From: JBMOPD01 sp049323615
GTDB lineage: Bacteria > Bacillota > Desulfotomaculia > Desulfotomaculales > Desulfocucumaceae
Assembly: GCA_049323615.1 (NCBI GenBank)
Contig: JBMOPD010000035.1
Location: 62,001-126,000 of the forward strand
Length of the DNA: 64,000 nucleotides
Direction of reading: 5' to 3'
A model generated the notes under the pieces. It worked only from the letters and a program-made list of their open reading frames with translations. It did not search any database and was not told the DNA's origin. The translations under genes and the position numbers were made by a program. Of this stretch, positions 24,967-33,352 are shown piece after piece (positions within the stretch are counted from its first letter, which is position 1; each line of letters starts with the position of its first letter).

Positions 24967-26223
24967 TTACTTGGCCCGGGCTTTCTGGATCTCCTCCACC
25001 GGCGGGATTATCTGGTCGGCCGGCAGTGTGGTTATCTCACCGGCCACCAGGTACGGCAAATCCTTTGACCTGGCGGTTTTGCCGAAGAACATGGGCATCA
25101 TCACCTGGTGATCAAACTGCCTGATGGTTACCGGCCCCACCGGGCTGTTCAGGGTGAGGCCTTCCAGCGCCCCGACGATTTTTTCCCGGTCAGGCCCGCC
25201 GGCCTTTTTATATGCTTCGGCAATGCTCTTGCCGGTGATGTAGCCGTACAGGGCAAAGGCCGCCGGCTCCCGGTTATAGGCCTTTTTAAACGCCTCGACA
25301 AAAGCCTTGTTTTCCGGTGTGTCGGGATAATAGTAGTGATAGGGGTTGGTCCCCAGCAGTTCCTCCGGGGCCTCGGCCCCCAGGGGCCTCAAGGTGCTCA
25401 GGTCGGTGGCGGTGTGCACCCACACCTTTATCTCCCTGGAGAGGCCGGTGGCCTTTACCGCTTTCAAAAACGGCACCATGTCCGCCCCGCCGGTGCCCAC
25501 CACCAGCACCTCGGGCTTGGCCGCCCGGATACCGTTAATGTAGGGAGTAAAGTCCGGTTCCCCGACACGCCACCACGACTCCCCGGCCTTTACCACGCCG
25601 GGCTTCATTTTCTCCAGGTTGGCCCAGAAGTTGCTGACCACCGAGTGGCCGTACTCGTAGTCGCTGCCCGCCAGCCAGTACCTGGTGTAGGGCATCCTGG
25701 ACATCTGCACGGCCCCGGCCCGGCCGATCATGGCCGTATTGGGGAGCATCTGAAAGACGTAGCGGTGTCCCGCCTCGCCGCTGATTTTATTGCTCATGGC
25801 CCCCCAAACCAGAAAGGGAACCTTGTTTTCCCTGGCATACTGGGAAACCCCCAAAGCCGCGGCGCTGTTGATACTACCCGCCAGCAGGTCCACCTGCTCG
25901 CGCATAACCAGTTCCTTGGCCCAGTTCAGGGCCAGGTCCACCTTGAACTGATCGTCACGCTGCACAAACTCGATTTTCGGCCCTCCCTGGCCGCCGATCT
26001 CCTGCAGGGCCAGCTTGAACCCGTCCAGGGCGTCCTGGGTGTAGGTGGTGGCAGGGCCCGTATAGCAATCTATGATACCCACTTTAAGCGGTTTGGCCTC
26101 TTTCCCGCCGCCCTCCCTGCCGGCCTGGGACCCGCAGCCGGCCGCGGCCAGCGCGGTGGTCAAAACGAGGAGCGCTGCAGCAGCCGTCCTGGCCACCGGC
26201 AAAGAACTCAACAATCCCTTCAA
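24967..26223 (-). CDS. livK: ABC transporter substrate-binding lipoprotein (LivK / periplasmic binding protein type 1)
   Basis: About 418 residues. The N-terminus MKGLLSS..LAAAGCGS is a lipoprotein signal peptide with its lipobox cysteine near residue 29. The body follows the type 1 binding fold: KVGIIDCYTGPATTYTQDALDGFKLA, VDLLAGSINSAAALGVSQYA and FALYGYITGKSIAEA. The TTG at 26223 is chosen because AAGGAGGGA lies 7 bases upstream; the frame to 26256 passes through this ribosome site. It would capture the substrate outside the membrane for LivHMGF. The ligand is unknown but likely an aromatic or short organic acid given the flanking CoA ligase. Confidence 0.85.
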   Translation of the reverse strand: MKGLLSSLPVARTAAAALLVLTTALAAAGCGSQAGREGGGKEAKPLKVGIIDCYTGPATTYTQDALDGFKLALQEIGGQGGPKIEFVQRDDQFKVDLALNWAKELVMREQVDLLAGSINSAAALGVSQYARENKVPFLVWGAMSNKISGEAGHRYVFQMLPNTAMIGRAGAVQMSRMPYTRYWLAGSDYEYGHSVVSNFWANLEKMKPGVVKAGESWWRVGEPDFTPYINGIRAAKPEVLVVGTGGADMVPFLKAVKATGLSREIKVWVHTATDLSTLRPLGAEAPEELLGTNPYHYYYPDTPENKAFVEAFKKAYNREPAAFALYGYITGKSIAEAYKKAGGPDREKIVGALEGLTLNSPVGPVTIRQFDHQVMMPMFFGKTARSKDLPYLVAGEITTLPADQIIPPVEEIQKARAK

Positions 26224-26276
26224 AATCTGTCCCTCCTTACTTTTTAAAATTTTCAAAAATTACTGGCTAAAATAAT

Positions 26277-26309
26277 ATTATATATTTCCGGCTGCTCTTT
26301 ATATCGCTA
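26277..26309 (-). promoter_or_regulatory. liv operon promoter with TAGCGATAT box
   Basis: On the minus strand TAGCGATAT (26301-26309) is followed by TATAAT (26277-26282) after 18 bases, or by TAATAT (26275-26280) after 20. It lies about 55 bases upstream of the livK start and matches the bzd box. Confidence 0.55.
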
Positions 26310-26313
26310 ATTC

Positions 26314-26859
26314 CTATTTCCCGAGCACTTCCTCCAGGCTTATCTCCCTCAACCCCCGGTGGCAGCGGGGGGGCAGGGCCAGGTAAAACCCGGTGGCCAT
26401 TTCAAGAAACTGCCGCATTTTTTCCGATATATCGTCCACCACCTTGGCCGGCGCCCCCAGCACCAGCTTGTTCGGAGGTATGACGGTTTTCTCGGTGATT
26501 AACGCCCCGGCCCCTATGCAGCAGCCGTCGCCGATACTGACATAGTCCATGATGATCGCCCCCATCCCCACCAGCACATGCTCCCCCAGGTCGGGGGTGT
26601 GCAGTATGGCCCCGTGCCCGATGTGGCTCCTGGGCCCCAGCCTGGCCGTCTTCCCGGGATACACGTGGATAACGCAGTTTTCCTGGATGTTGGACCCGGG
26701 GCCGATCACCACGGCGCCCCAGTCCCCCCTGATGCGGGCCCCCGCCCCCACGTAGCAGCCCTCCCCCATGGTGACGTCGCCGATGATGGTGGCCTCGGGA
26801 TGAATGTAGGTGCCTTTACCGATGGACGGGCGCTTCCCCTCAAACTCGTATATGGCCAC
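26314..26859 (-). CDS. Gamma-carbonic-anhydrase-like hexapeptide-repeat protein (PaaY/YrdA family)
   Basis: About 181 residues of left-handed beta-helix hexapeptide repeats (IGKGTYIHPEATIIGDVTMGEG onward). Candidate metal-binding histidines are in VIHVYP and GHGAILH. The GTG at 26859 (MAIYEFEGKRPSIG) has AAGGGAGTGG upstream and matches the usual family N-terminus. PaaY-type members are thioesterases or carbonic anhydrases in phenylacetate and carnitine clusters. The gene sits at the 3' end of the run that contains the DUF35/thiolase pair. Confidence 0.75.
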   Translation of the reverse strand: MAIYEFEGKRPSIGKGTYIHPEATIIGDVTMGEGCYVGAGARIRGDWGAVVIGPGSNIQENCVIHVYPGKTARLGPRSHIGHGAILHTPDLGEHVLVGMGAIIMDYVSIGDGCCIGAGALITEKTVIPPNKLVLGAPAKVVDDISEKMRQFLEMATGFYLALPPRCHRGLREISLEEVLGK

Positions 26860-26954
26860 AAAAACCACTCCCTTAAGCATGACAGCTATGCAGTATCTTT
26901 TACAGGAAGGCGGGTATAAATTATCAGCGGTCTGCCGGCTGTCCCAGTAAAATA

Positions 26955-27788
26955 TTATATCAAAAGATCTTTTGCGAGTTGTGTCAGCCGGCCGGCCATC
27001 ACATTGATTTCTTGAATAGCGGAAACGATTTCCTGGACTCCCCCCGCCTGCTGGCCGGCGGAGGAAGACACCCGGTCCACCATGGCGGCCAGCCGGCTGG
27101 TGTTTTCGCGCACGTCGAGCAGGGTGGCGTTAATCTCCTTGACCGAATTGTTGGTCCGGGCGGCCAATTTTCGTATTTCTTCAGCCACCACTGTAAATCC
27201 ACGGCCGTAGGCGCCGGCCCGGGCGGACTCAATGGCCGCGTTCAGACCCAGCAGGTGAGTCTGGGAGGCAACTTCCCGAATTAATGACAGCAGTGCATCC
27301 ATACTTTTTATCCGGCTGCCGATGTCCCCTGTACTGGCGGCCAGTTCCTGGGAGGCTGCCGCCAGTTGCTGAGACGCTCCAGCCAGGTTGCTTGACACGC
27401 TGCCGAGAAGGCCCGTTGCACTTTCCAGTTGTTGTGCCATTTTGCGAAGTTCATCCTGGCGGCTGGTGGGAACAGCAATACCAATGGTGCCTACTGGCAG
27501 CCCAGCCGGATCCTGTATAGGAACGCAGATACCCTGGTAGGGAATGCCGAATACCTCGGCGCCCACCGCTTTGAAAATCCGGCTGTTTGTCCTTAAGGCA
27601 TCCCCGGCCAGGCTGCCTTCCCTGATTTCGTCGCCGGGGGAAATGGGAAGCTTTAATTGCAGTCCATCCCGGTAATACAGATACTTTTTGGTGTCCGAAA
27701 CCTCCAGGGCCACTTCCGGACCCCACAGCCAGCCAATGGCGGGGGCCAGTTCCGCGGCCAACGCCGCCAAAGGGTTAGATTCACTCAC
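26955..27788 (-). CDS. Soluble methyl-accepting-chemotaxis-like sensor protein
   Basis: About 277 residues with no transmembrane segment. The N-terminal ~125 residues form a sensory domain of uncertain type (CVPIQDPAGLPVGTIGIAVP). The C-terminal half is an MCP signalling hairpin with the conserved tip near EVASQTHLLGLNAAIESARAGAYGRGFTVVA split across residues about 175-205. The GTG at 27788 follows GGGGAGGTGATACC. The cytoplasmic sensor lies within an acyl-CoA gene cluster, so it may couple metabolite level to motility or to another output. Confidence 0.75.
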   Translation of the reverse strand: MSESNPLAALAAELAPAIGWLWGPEVALEVSDTKKYLYYRDGLQLKLPISPGDEIREGSLAGDALRTNSRIFKAVGAEVFGIPYQGICVPIQDPAGLPVGTIGIAVPTSRQDELRKMAQQLESATGLLGSVSSNLAGASQQLAAASQELAASTGDIGSRIKSMDALLSLIREVASQTHLLGLNAAIESARAGAYGRGFTVVAEEIRKLAARTNNSVKEINATLLDVRENTSRLAAMVDRVSSSAGQQAGGVQEIVSAIQEINVMAGRLTQLAKDLLI

Positions 27789-27825
27789 GGTATCACCTCC
27801 CCGCATGCCCGCGGCGCAGAGCATT

Positions 27826-28299
27826 TTATGCCTTCTCAAAGGCGAAGAAAACTCTCTCCTGGAGGATCACCGCCCCCTTCTTGCCGTCAACGGGCAGCGG
27901 GTCCACCGGGAAAACCACGAGCCTCACTTCGTCCCCTTCCTTCAGTTCGCCCATCTGGCAGCCCTTTACCCTGGCAAAAAGGGTGAGCTGCCCCCCCAGG
28001 TCGACCAGGGCGTGGATCAAGGGGGTTTCGAAGCCCACCGGCACCCCCACCTCTTCCTCGGTGGCCACCAGCACCCGCCCGGTGGTGGGCAAATCCACCC
28101 ACTCCAGTTTTTCCGACAGGCACTGGGGGCAGATCACCCGGGGCGGAAAGGACTGCCGGCCGCAGTCCGGGCAGCGGGTGGTGGTCAGCCTGCCCTCCCG
28201 GAGGTGGTCGTAGAAGGGATGGATGCGGTTGAAATCGGCGCTCTGGAGAGGGTACATATCCATGGTGACGGCGTATTTGCCTTCCAAAATGGAACTCAT
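27826..28299 (-). CDS. DUF35 zinc-ribbon/OB-fold acyl-CoA-associated protein
   Basis: 157 residues. A rubredoxin-like zinc ribbon (CPDCGRQSFPPRVICPQC, about 43-60) is followed by an OB-fold with VDLPTTGRVLVATEEEVG. Such proteins pair with SCP2-type thiolases; in the BbsAB benzylsuccinyl-CoA thiolase the analogous subunit is essential. Its ATG overlaps the stop of the upstream thiolase by four bases, which supports a complex. Confidence 0.82.
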   Translation of the reverse strand: MSSILEGKYAVTMDMYPLQSADFNRIHPFYDHLREGRLTTTRCPDCGRQSFPPRVICPQCLSEKLEWVDLPTTGRVLVATEEEVGVPVGFETPLIHALVDLGGQLTLFARVKGCQMGELKEGDEVRLVVFPVDPLPVDGKKGAVILQERVFFAFEKA

Positions 28300-29468
28300 T
28301 CCAGATCCCTCCCGTATATCACGATTGTATGGGCCGCTATAAACCCGCTCAGGTTGTGGGTCAACCCGATGCGCGCCCCCTCCACCTGTCTGGCGGCGTC
28401 CCCCCGGAGCTGGCGCATGATTTCTATGGCCTGGCGGATTCCGGTGGCCCCGAAGGGATGGCCGCAGCTTAAGAGGCCGCCGTCGGTGTTCACCGGCACC
28501 TGCCCGCCGAAGTCGGACAGGCCTTCCTGGATAAAGTTTCCTCCCTCGCCCTTGGGGCAGAAGCCCAGCTCTTCGTATTCGATTATCTCGGATATGGTAA
28601 AGCAGTCGTGAGTCTGGGCCACGTTAATATCCCGGGGCGTCACCCTGGCCTTGGCGTACGCCTGCCTGGCCGCCACCTGGAGCGATTCCCAGGTGGTCCA
28701 GTTGGAAAAGTTGGCCGACATGTTGTGCGTGCTGGCCTGGCCGGTCCCCCGGATATAGACCAGGGGTTTGTCGGTAAGGTGCCTGGCCTTTTCCTCCACC
28801 GCCAGGATAACCGCCGCCGCCCCGTCGGTGACCGGGCAGCAGTCGTAAAGCTTCATCGGCCGTACAATAGTCCTGGCGTTAAGGGCGGTTTCCAGGGTGA
28901 TCTCCTCCCGGAACTGCCCCTTGGGGTTGTTCAGGCCGTTGCGGCGGTTTTTCACCGAAACCATGGCCAGCTGCTCCTCGGTGGTGCCGTACAGCTTCAT
29001 ATGCTGCTTGGCCACCGCGGCGAACACCGGCGGCGGCAGCCCCAGCCCCATGGCCCCGTCCCAGTCGTGGTCCACCGAGGCCAGTTCGCTGTAGTTGACC
29101 TCCCAGCGCTGCGGGGTGTACAGTTTTTCCCCGCCCAGCACCATCACCACATCGGCCTCACCGCTTTTAATCATGGCATAGGCCAGGATGATGCCGCTTG
29201 AGCCGGTGGCGCACAGCAGTTCCACCCGGGCGCAGAGGTTTTTGGGCTTAATTCCCAGGTGCTCGGCCACCATGGGGGCCAGGTGGGTCTGAAAGGAGCA
29301 GCGCTCGGTGTAGGCAGATCCCACGATGATGCCGTCAATATCCCTGTTGGTGACGGCCGGATTGTCCTCGAAACAGGCCTTGCCCGCTTCCTGAAACATG
29401 TCCCTCTGGGTGGCCTTGCGCACTCCCCACTGGGATTGCCCCCCGGCAATTATACAGACGTTCCGCAT
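28296..29468 (-). CDS. SCP2/lipid-transfer-type thiolase, partner of the DUF35 protein
   Basis: 390 residues from the ATG at 29468, which follows an AGGGGGGGAATAT ribosome site. Thiolase landmarks are VELLCATGSSG (nucleophilic Cys near 85), QTHDCFTISE and LLSCGHPFGATG. The frame upstream of 29468 overlaps iorB and is not coding. The paired DUF35 protein resembles the BbsB/BbsA arrangement, so a 3-oxoacyl-CoA with a bulky side chain is a reasonable substrate (inference). Confidence 0.82.
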   Translation of the reverse strand: MRNVCIIAGGQSQWGVRKATQRDMFQEAGKACFEDNPAVTNRDIDGIIVGSAYTERCSFQTHLAPMVAEHLGIKPKNLCARVELLCATGSSGIILAYAMIKSGEADVVMVLGGEKLYTPQRWEVNYSELASVDHDWDGAMGLGLPPPVFAAVAKQHMKLYGTTEEQLAMVSVKNRRNGLNNPKGQFREEITLETALNARTIVRPMKLYDCCPVTDGAAAVILAVEEKARHLTDKPLVYIRGTGQASTHNMSANFSNWTTWESLQVAARQAYAKARVTPRDINVAQTHDCFTISEIIEYEELGFCPKGEGGNFIQEGLSDFGGQVPVNTDGGLLSCGHPFGATGIRQAIEIMRQLRGDAARQVEGARIGLTHNLSGFIAAHTIVIYGRDLE

Positions 29469-29487
29469 ATATTCCCCCCCCTTAGCT

Positions 29488-30090
29488 TCAGGCCGGCAGT
29501 GGAAGTTTGCGCCCTTCCCTGAAGGCCTGCAGGTTGAGTTCAACAAACTTTTCCGGCACCAGCCCGGTAATTGCGGACAGCCATACTTCCTCCGGCACAT
29601 CCAGCAATTTTGAAAAGGCCCCCAGCAGTACCACCCCGGCCGCGGTCCGGTTGCCCAGCCTGCCGGCAATGTCAGTGCCTTCAATCCAGCATATCCTGGC
29701 CCCCCTGGCCGACAGGATGCCCTCTATTTCCTCCTCCGACGGGTAGGAGGCCGTGCCCAGGTTAACGGCGGGCGGAGAGATGCGGTGGCGGTTGATCAGC
29801 ACGGTGGCCCCCGGCGCCAGGAAGTGCGGCCAGCGGGCAGCCTCCAGCATTTCAAACCCCAGCAGGTAGTCCGCCCGGCCGGCCTCCACCTGGGGCGAGT
29901 AGACCTTCGGCCCCCACCGCACGTGGCTTTCCACCGCCCCTCCCCGCTGGGACATGCCGTGCACCTCGGCCTTCTTCACATCGTACCCGGACTGCAGCCC
30001 CACTTCGGCCAGTATGTCGCTGGCCAGTATGGTGCCCTGGCCGCCGACCCCGGCCACCAGGATATCGATCTTTTGACTAACGAGATTCAA
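29488..30090 (-). CDS. iorB: Indolepyruvate:ferredoxin oxidoreductase beta subunit
   Basis: About 200 residues. The gamma-type domain starts with ILVAGVGGQGTILASDILAE (about 8-27) and contains VHGMSQRGGAVESHVRWG. A TTG start at 30090 is preceded by AGGAGG at 8 bases. With IorA it oxidatively decarboxylates aryl pyruvates to aryl-acetyl-CoA and reduces ferredoxin. The two subunits are normally adjacent but here are separated by 461 bases. Confidence 0.85.
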   Translation of the reverse strand: MNLVSQKIDILVAGVGGQGTILASDILAEVGLQSGYDVKKAEVHGMSQRGGAVESHVRWGPKVYSPQVEAGRADYLLGFEMLEAARWPHFLAPGATVLINRHRISPPAVNLGTASYPSEEEIEGILSARGARICWIEGTDIAGRLGNRTAAGVVLLGAFSKLLDVPEEVWLSAITGLVPEKFVELNLQAFREGRKLPLPA

Positions 30091-30551
30091 AGCTGATCTC
30101 CTCCTAATTTTTACCATGGTTAGACGGCAACTGTTACCGCCCTTTAGGTAAATTTCCCGTCAGAATCCAGAATCCAGGAGTCAGAATCAGAATAAAACTA
30201 TTCTGGCCTGTAAATACTCTCCTCTTAGCCGGAGTGTACGGAGGGGGGAGGACCTTCCGGCCGGAAGCGGGGGTTCCGGAGGTTGTTATCCGGCTCTTGG
30301 CGACGGAGTGTACGGAATGCCGGCCCGGCCGCAGGACGCGGCCGGGAGCCTGAATCGACGCATGGATGCGGCGTTGAAGGCGGTCGGCATGACCGTAAGC
30401 GACGAGCATAGAGCCGGTTCAACCGCAGGAGTGGGAGCCCGGCTGGAAACCGCACCCCCGGCCACGTATTTTCATTTTTTGGTGGCGCCGCATTGCGGCA
30501 TTGAGGTCTGAAATTCTGAATTCTGGATTCCTGACCACAAAGTACCGGCCC
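30091..30551. other. Repeat-rich 461-base gap between iorA and iorB
   Basis: No supportable gene was found. It holds CAGAATCCAGAATCCAGG units (30162-30180), a duplicated CGGAGTGTACGGA (near 30233 and 30305), and the 57-base dispersed repeat at 30461-30518. Open frames on both strands are short and lack ribosome sites. It probably results from insertion of a small repetitive element into an iorAB operon. Confidence 0.6.
30461..30518 (+). repeat. Dispersed repeat, copy A
   Basis: 58 bases with core GCCGCATTGCGGC. They match the reverse complement of 38950-39006 at all but a few positions. The conserved run includes GCCACGTATTTTC, ATTTTTTGGTGGC and GAGGTCTG. Confidence 0.85.
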
Positions 30552-32312
30552 TTAAGCAGTAATTGCCCCTCTGGGGCATACTTTGGCGCAAAGGCCGCAC
30601 CCGATGCACAGGGACGGGTCAATGCTGACCCCGCCCTCCACCTTTGAAATGGGCGAGCAGCCAATCCGCAGGCAGTTGCCGCACAGGTTGCAGGCCTCCA
30701 GGTCAACCGCCAGGGGTTCCTTCCTTTCCCGGATGTTCAGTATGCAGGGGTACCGGGCCACGATTACCGAGGGCTGGTCCGAATCCACGTGGTCCTTGAC
30801 CACCCTCAACACCTCTTTAAATTCATAGGGGTTAACCACATCCACCTTTTCAAACCCGATGCCCCGGACCAGCTTTTCGATATTGATTTCGGCGGTCGGG
30901 TCCTTCATCAGGGTCCTGCCGCTGCCCGGGTTTTCCTGGTGGCCGGTCATGGCCGTGATCCGGTTGTCCAGGATAATCACCGTGCTGACTCCCCGGTTGT
31001 AAAGTACGTTGATCAAAGGCGGGATGCCGCTGTGGAAGAATGTGGAGTCGCCGATCACCGCCACCGTCCGGTCCTTTACCCCCACCCGGTCAACTCCGTG
31101 CACCACCCCTATGCTGGCCCCCATGCAGCCGCAGGTGTGCATGGCGCTTAGAGGGGGCAGGGCCCCCAGGGTGTAGCAGCCTATATCCCCCATCACCACC
31201 GCCCTTACCCTCTGCAGGGCGTAGAAAATGCCGCGGTGGGCGCAGCCCGGGCACAGCATGGGCGGGCGGGCCGGCAGGGGCGGGACTGAAACAGCCTGGC
31301 CCTCCCCCGGCGGGGCATCAATCAGGCCGGCCTTGACCGCGCTCCGGCGCACCTTTTCCGGGCTCAGTTCCCCGGTCCTGGAAAACACCTCTTTCCCCAG
31401 CGCCGGGATGCCTAAAAGGCGCACATGCTCTTCAATAAAGGGCTCCAGTTCTTCCACCACCACCACCCGTTCCACCATGGAAGCCAGCTTTTTGAACAAC
31501 TCCCGGGGCATGGGATAGACCATGCCCAGTTTGAGAAAGGTGGCGCCGGGGAACACTTCCCGGGCGTACTGGTAGGCCACCCCGGCGGCAATCACGCCCA
31601 GTTTGGGACTGCCGGGAATAATATAATTTACCGGGGTTGTTTCGGTATAAGCGGCAAGCTTTTCCAGCCGGTCTATAACCACCGGGTGGCGCTGCCGGGC
31701 GAATCCGGGCACCATCACGTATTTGGGGATATTTCGCTCATAGCGGGCCTCTTCGCCCTGGCCGCCGCCGTCACCGGCCCCGGATAAAACCTCTTCGGGG
31801 ACCTCCACCACGCTCTTTGAATGGGACAGCCTGGTGTTGGTGCGGATTATCACCGGGGTGTCAAAGGTCTCGCTGATCTCCAGGGCCAGCTTCACAAACT
31901 CCACCGCTTCCTGGGAATCCGCCGGCTCCAGCATGGGCACCTTGGCAAACCTGGCGTAATACCGGTTGTCCTGCTCATTCTGGGAGCTGTGCATTTCAGG
32001 GTCGTCGGCGTTGACGATCACCAGCCCGCCCTGCATACCGGTGTAAGATATGTAGAAAAGCGAATCGGCGGCCACGTTCATGCCCACATGCTTGGTGGTG
32101 ACCAGGGACCTCCCCCCGGCGTAAGCCACCCCGGCCCCCACATCCATGGCCACCTTCTCGTTGGGGGACCATTCGGCGTAAACCCCCGGGTAGCGGGCGA
32201 AATTCATCAGTATCTCGGTGCTGGGCGTACCCGGATAGCCGGCCCCCACTTTAATCCCGCTCAGGTAGGCCCCCAGGGCAAAGCCCTCGTTGCCGGTCAT
32301 TAACTTTTTCAT
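30552..32312 (-). CDS. iorA: Indolepyruvate:ferredoxin oxidoreductase alpha subunit
   Basis: 586 residues. The N-terminal pyrimidine-binding part contains GAGVAYAGGRSLVTTKHVG (about 54-72). The thiamine-diphosphate site is GDIGCYTLGALPPL..GDSTFFHSG (about 372-430). The C-terminal ferredoxin domain has CNLCGNCLRIGC and CIGCGLCAKVC, followed by P. The ATG follows a GGAGGCAAGGAGGG ribosome site. It would generate reduced ferredoxin from aromatic 2-oxo acids, or run in reverse. It is expected to work with iorB downstream. Confidence 0.88.
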   Translation of the reverse strand: MKKLMTGNEGFALGAYLSGIKVGAGYPGTPSTEILMNFARYPGVYAEWSPNEKVAMDVGAGVAYAGGRSLVTTKHVGMNVAADSLFYISYTGMQGGLVIVNADDPEMHSSQNEQDNRYYARFAKVPMLEPADSQEAVEFVKLALEISETFDTPVIIRTNTRLSHSKSVVEVPEEVLSGAGDGGGQGEEARYERNIPKYVMVPGFARQRHPVVIDRLEKLAAYTETTPVNYIIPGSPKLGVIAAGVAYQYAREVFPGATFLKLGMVYPMPRELFKKLASMVERVVVVEELEPFIEEHVRLLGIPALGKEVFSRTGELSPEKVRRSAVKAGLIDAPPGEGQAVSVPPLPARPPMLCPGCAHRGIFYALQRVRAVVMGDIGCYTLGALPPLSAMHTCGCMGASIGVVHGVDRVGVKDRTVAVIGDSTFFHSGIPPLINVLYNRGVSTVIILDNRITAMTGHQENPGSGRTLMKDPTAEINIEKLVRGIGFEKVDVVNPYEFKEVLRVVKDHVDSDQPSVIVARYPCILNIRERKEPLAVDLEACNLCGNCLRIGCSPISKVEGGVSIDPSLCIGCGLCAKVCPRGAITA

Positions 32313-32337
32313 AACCAGGCCCTCCTTGCCTCCGCTA

Positions 32338-32470
32338 AAAAGCTCTCAGCTAACAGCCGTCAGCTATCATTTCAGGAGTCGGCAGTAATTAATCCCCAAT
32401 CCCAAATTCCTAATCCCAATCCTCCTGACTCCTGTCTCCTGTCTCCTATCCTGACTCCTGTCTCCTGACC
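32338..32470. repeat. Low-complexity tract of CTGACTCCTGTCTCCTG units
   Basis: Tandem and near-tandem CTCCTGTCTCCTG, CTGACTCCTGTCTCCT and CCCAATCC/CCTAATCCC units fill the gap between iorA and the 3-hydroxyacyl-CoA dehydrogenase gene. Confidence 0.6.
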
Positions 32471-32488
32471 CAAAATTTCAGCTACCTG

Positions 32489-33346
32489 TCACTTCTCATA
32501 GTCATACCAGCCGGCGCCGGTCTTCCGGCCCAGCCTCCCGGCCCGGATCAGCGACCTCAGCGCCTGGGGAGGGTTCCACCGGATGTCCTTGAATTCATCG
32601 TAAAAATAGTTGGCCACGAAATAGCCGATGTCTACCCCGGTGAAATCCTGCAGCTCAAAGGGTCCCATGGGGTAATTCAGGCCCAGCTTGACCGCCGTAT
32701 CCACGTCCTGCGGGGTGGCCACCCCCTCCTCCACCAGGCGGATGGCCTCAAGGAACTGGGCGATCAGTATCCTGTTGACCACAAAACCTGGAGAGTCCTT
32801 TCTTACCTCCACCCCGGTTTTACCCATTTTCCCGGCCACTTCCATCAGCATCCGCACAGTCTCATCGGCGGTCTGGTATCCCCGGATTATTTCCACCAGC
32901 CTCATCAGCGGCGGCGGGTTGAAAAAGTGCATTCCGGCCACCTTTTCCGGCCTCCTGGTGGCGGAGGCAATCACCGTAACGGACATGGACGAGGTGTTGG
33001 TGGCCAGAACCGCCTCCGGCCTGCAGATGCGGTCCAGGTTTGCAAAGGCATCCTTTTTCACCTGCAGGTCCTCGATAACGGCCTCAATCACCAGTCCCAC
33101 ATCGGCAAAGTCCTCCATGCCCGCAGAGGGAGTAATCCGGCCCATTATGGCGGCCTTTTCATCCTGGCTCAGCTTGCCCTTCTCCACGCTTTTGGACAGG
33201 AAGCCGTCAATCCGTCCCATGGCCCTGTCCACAAATTTCATGTCCACATCGCAGATCTTCACCCGGTAGCCGGCCTGGGCCGCCACCTGGGCAATCCCCC
33301 CGCCCATGGCCCCGGCGCCCAGCACGCCAATTGCTTTGACTTCCAC
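32489..33346 (-). CDS. 3-hydroxyacyl-CoA (3-hydroxybutyryl-CoA) dehydrogenase
   Basis: 285 residues. N-terminal NAD site IGVLGAGAMGGGIAQVAAQAG (about 6-25), catalytic His in MHFFNPPPLM (about 139-148), and the C-terminal helical domain with NRILIAQFLEAIRLVEEG and LGLNYPMGPFEL. GTG start behind AAGGAGGTAAAGCGTA. The gene lies seven bases after the dehydratase-like pair, so one transcript may supply dehydration and 3-hydroxy oxidation steps. It could also serve 3-hydroxypimelyl- or 3-hydroxybutyryl-CoA in the lower benzoate pathway. Confidence 0.85.
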   Translation of the reverse strand: MEVKAIGVLGAGAMGGGIAQVAAQAGYRVKICDVDMKFVDRAMGRIDGFLSKSVEKGKLSQDEKAAIMGRITPSAGMEDFADVGLVIEAVIEDLQVKKDAFANLDRICRPEAVLATNTSSMSVTVIASATRRPEKVAGMHFFNPPPLMRLVEIIRGYQTADETVRMLMEVAGKMGKTGVEVRKDSPGFVVNRILIAQFLEAIRLVEEGVATPQDVDTAVKLGLNYPMGPFELQDFTGVDIGYFVANYFYDEFKDIRWNPPQALRSLIRAGRLGRKTGAGWYDYEK

Positions 33347-33352
33347 TACGCT

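Noticed and set aside
25108..26247. 379-codon rightward frame opposite livK
   Set aside because: Antisense shadow of a clear substrate-binding lipoprotein gene.
30308..30511. 67-codon frame in the iorA/iorB gap
   Set aside because: It runs into the dispersed repeat, lacks a ribosome site and no family is recognised.
32338..32470. Possible CRISPR array (short repeated units)
   Set aside because: Units are degenerate, with no constant-length spacers, and no cas genes are present.
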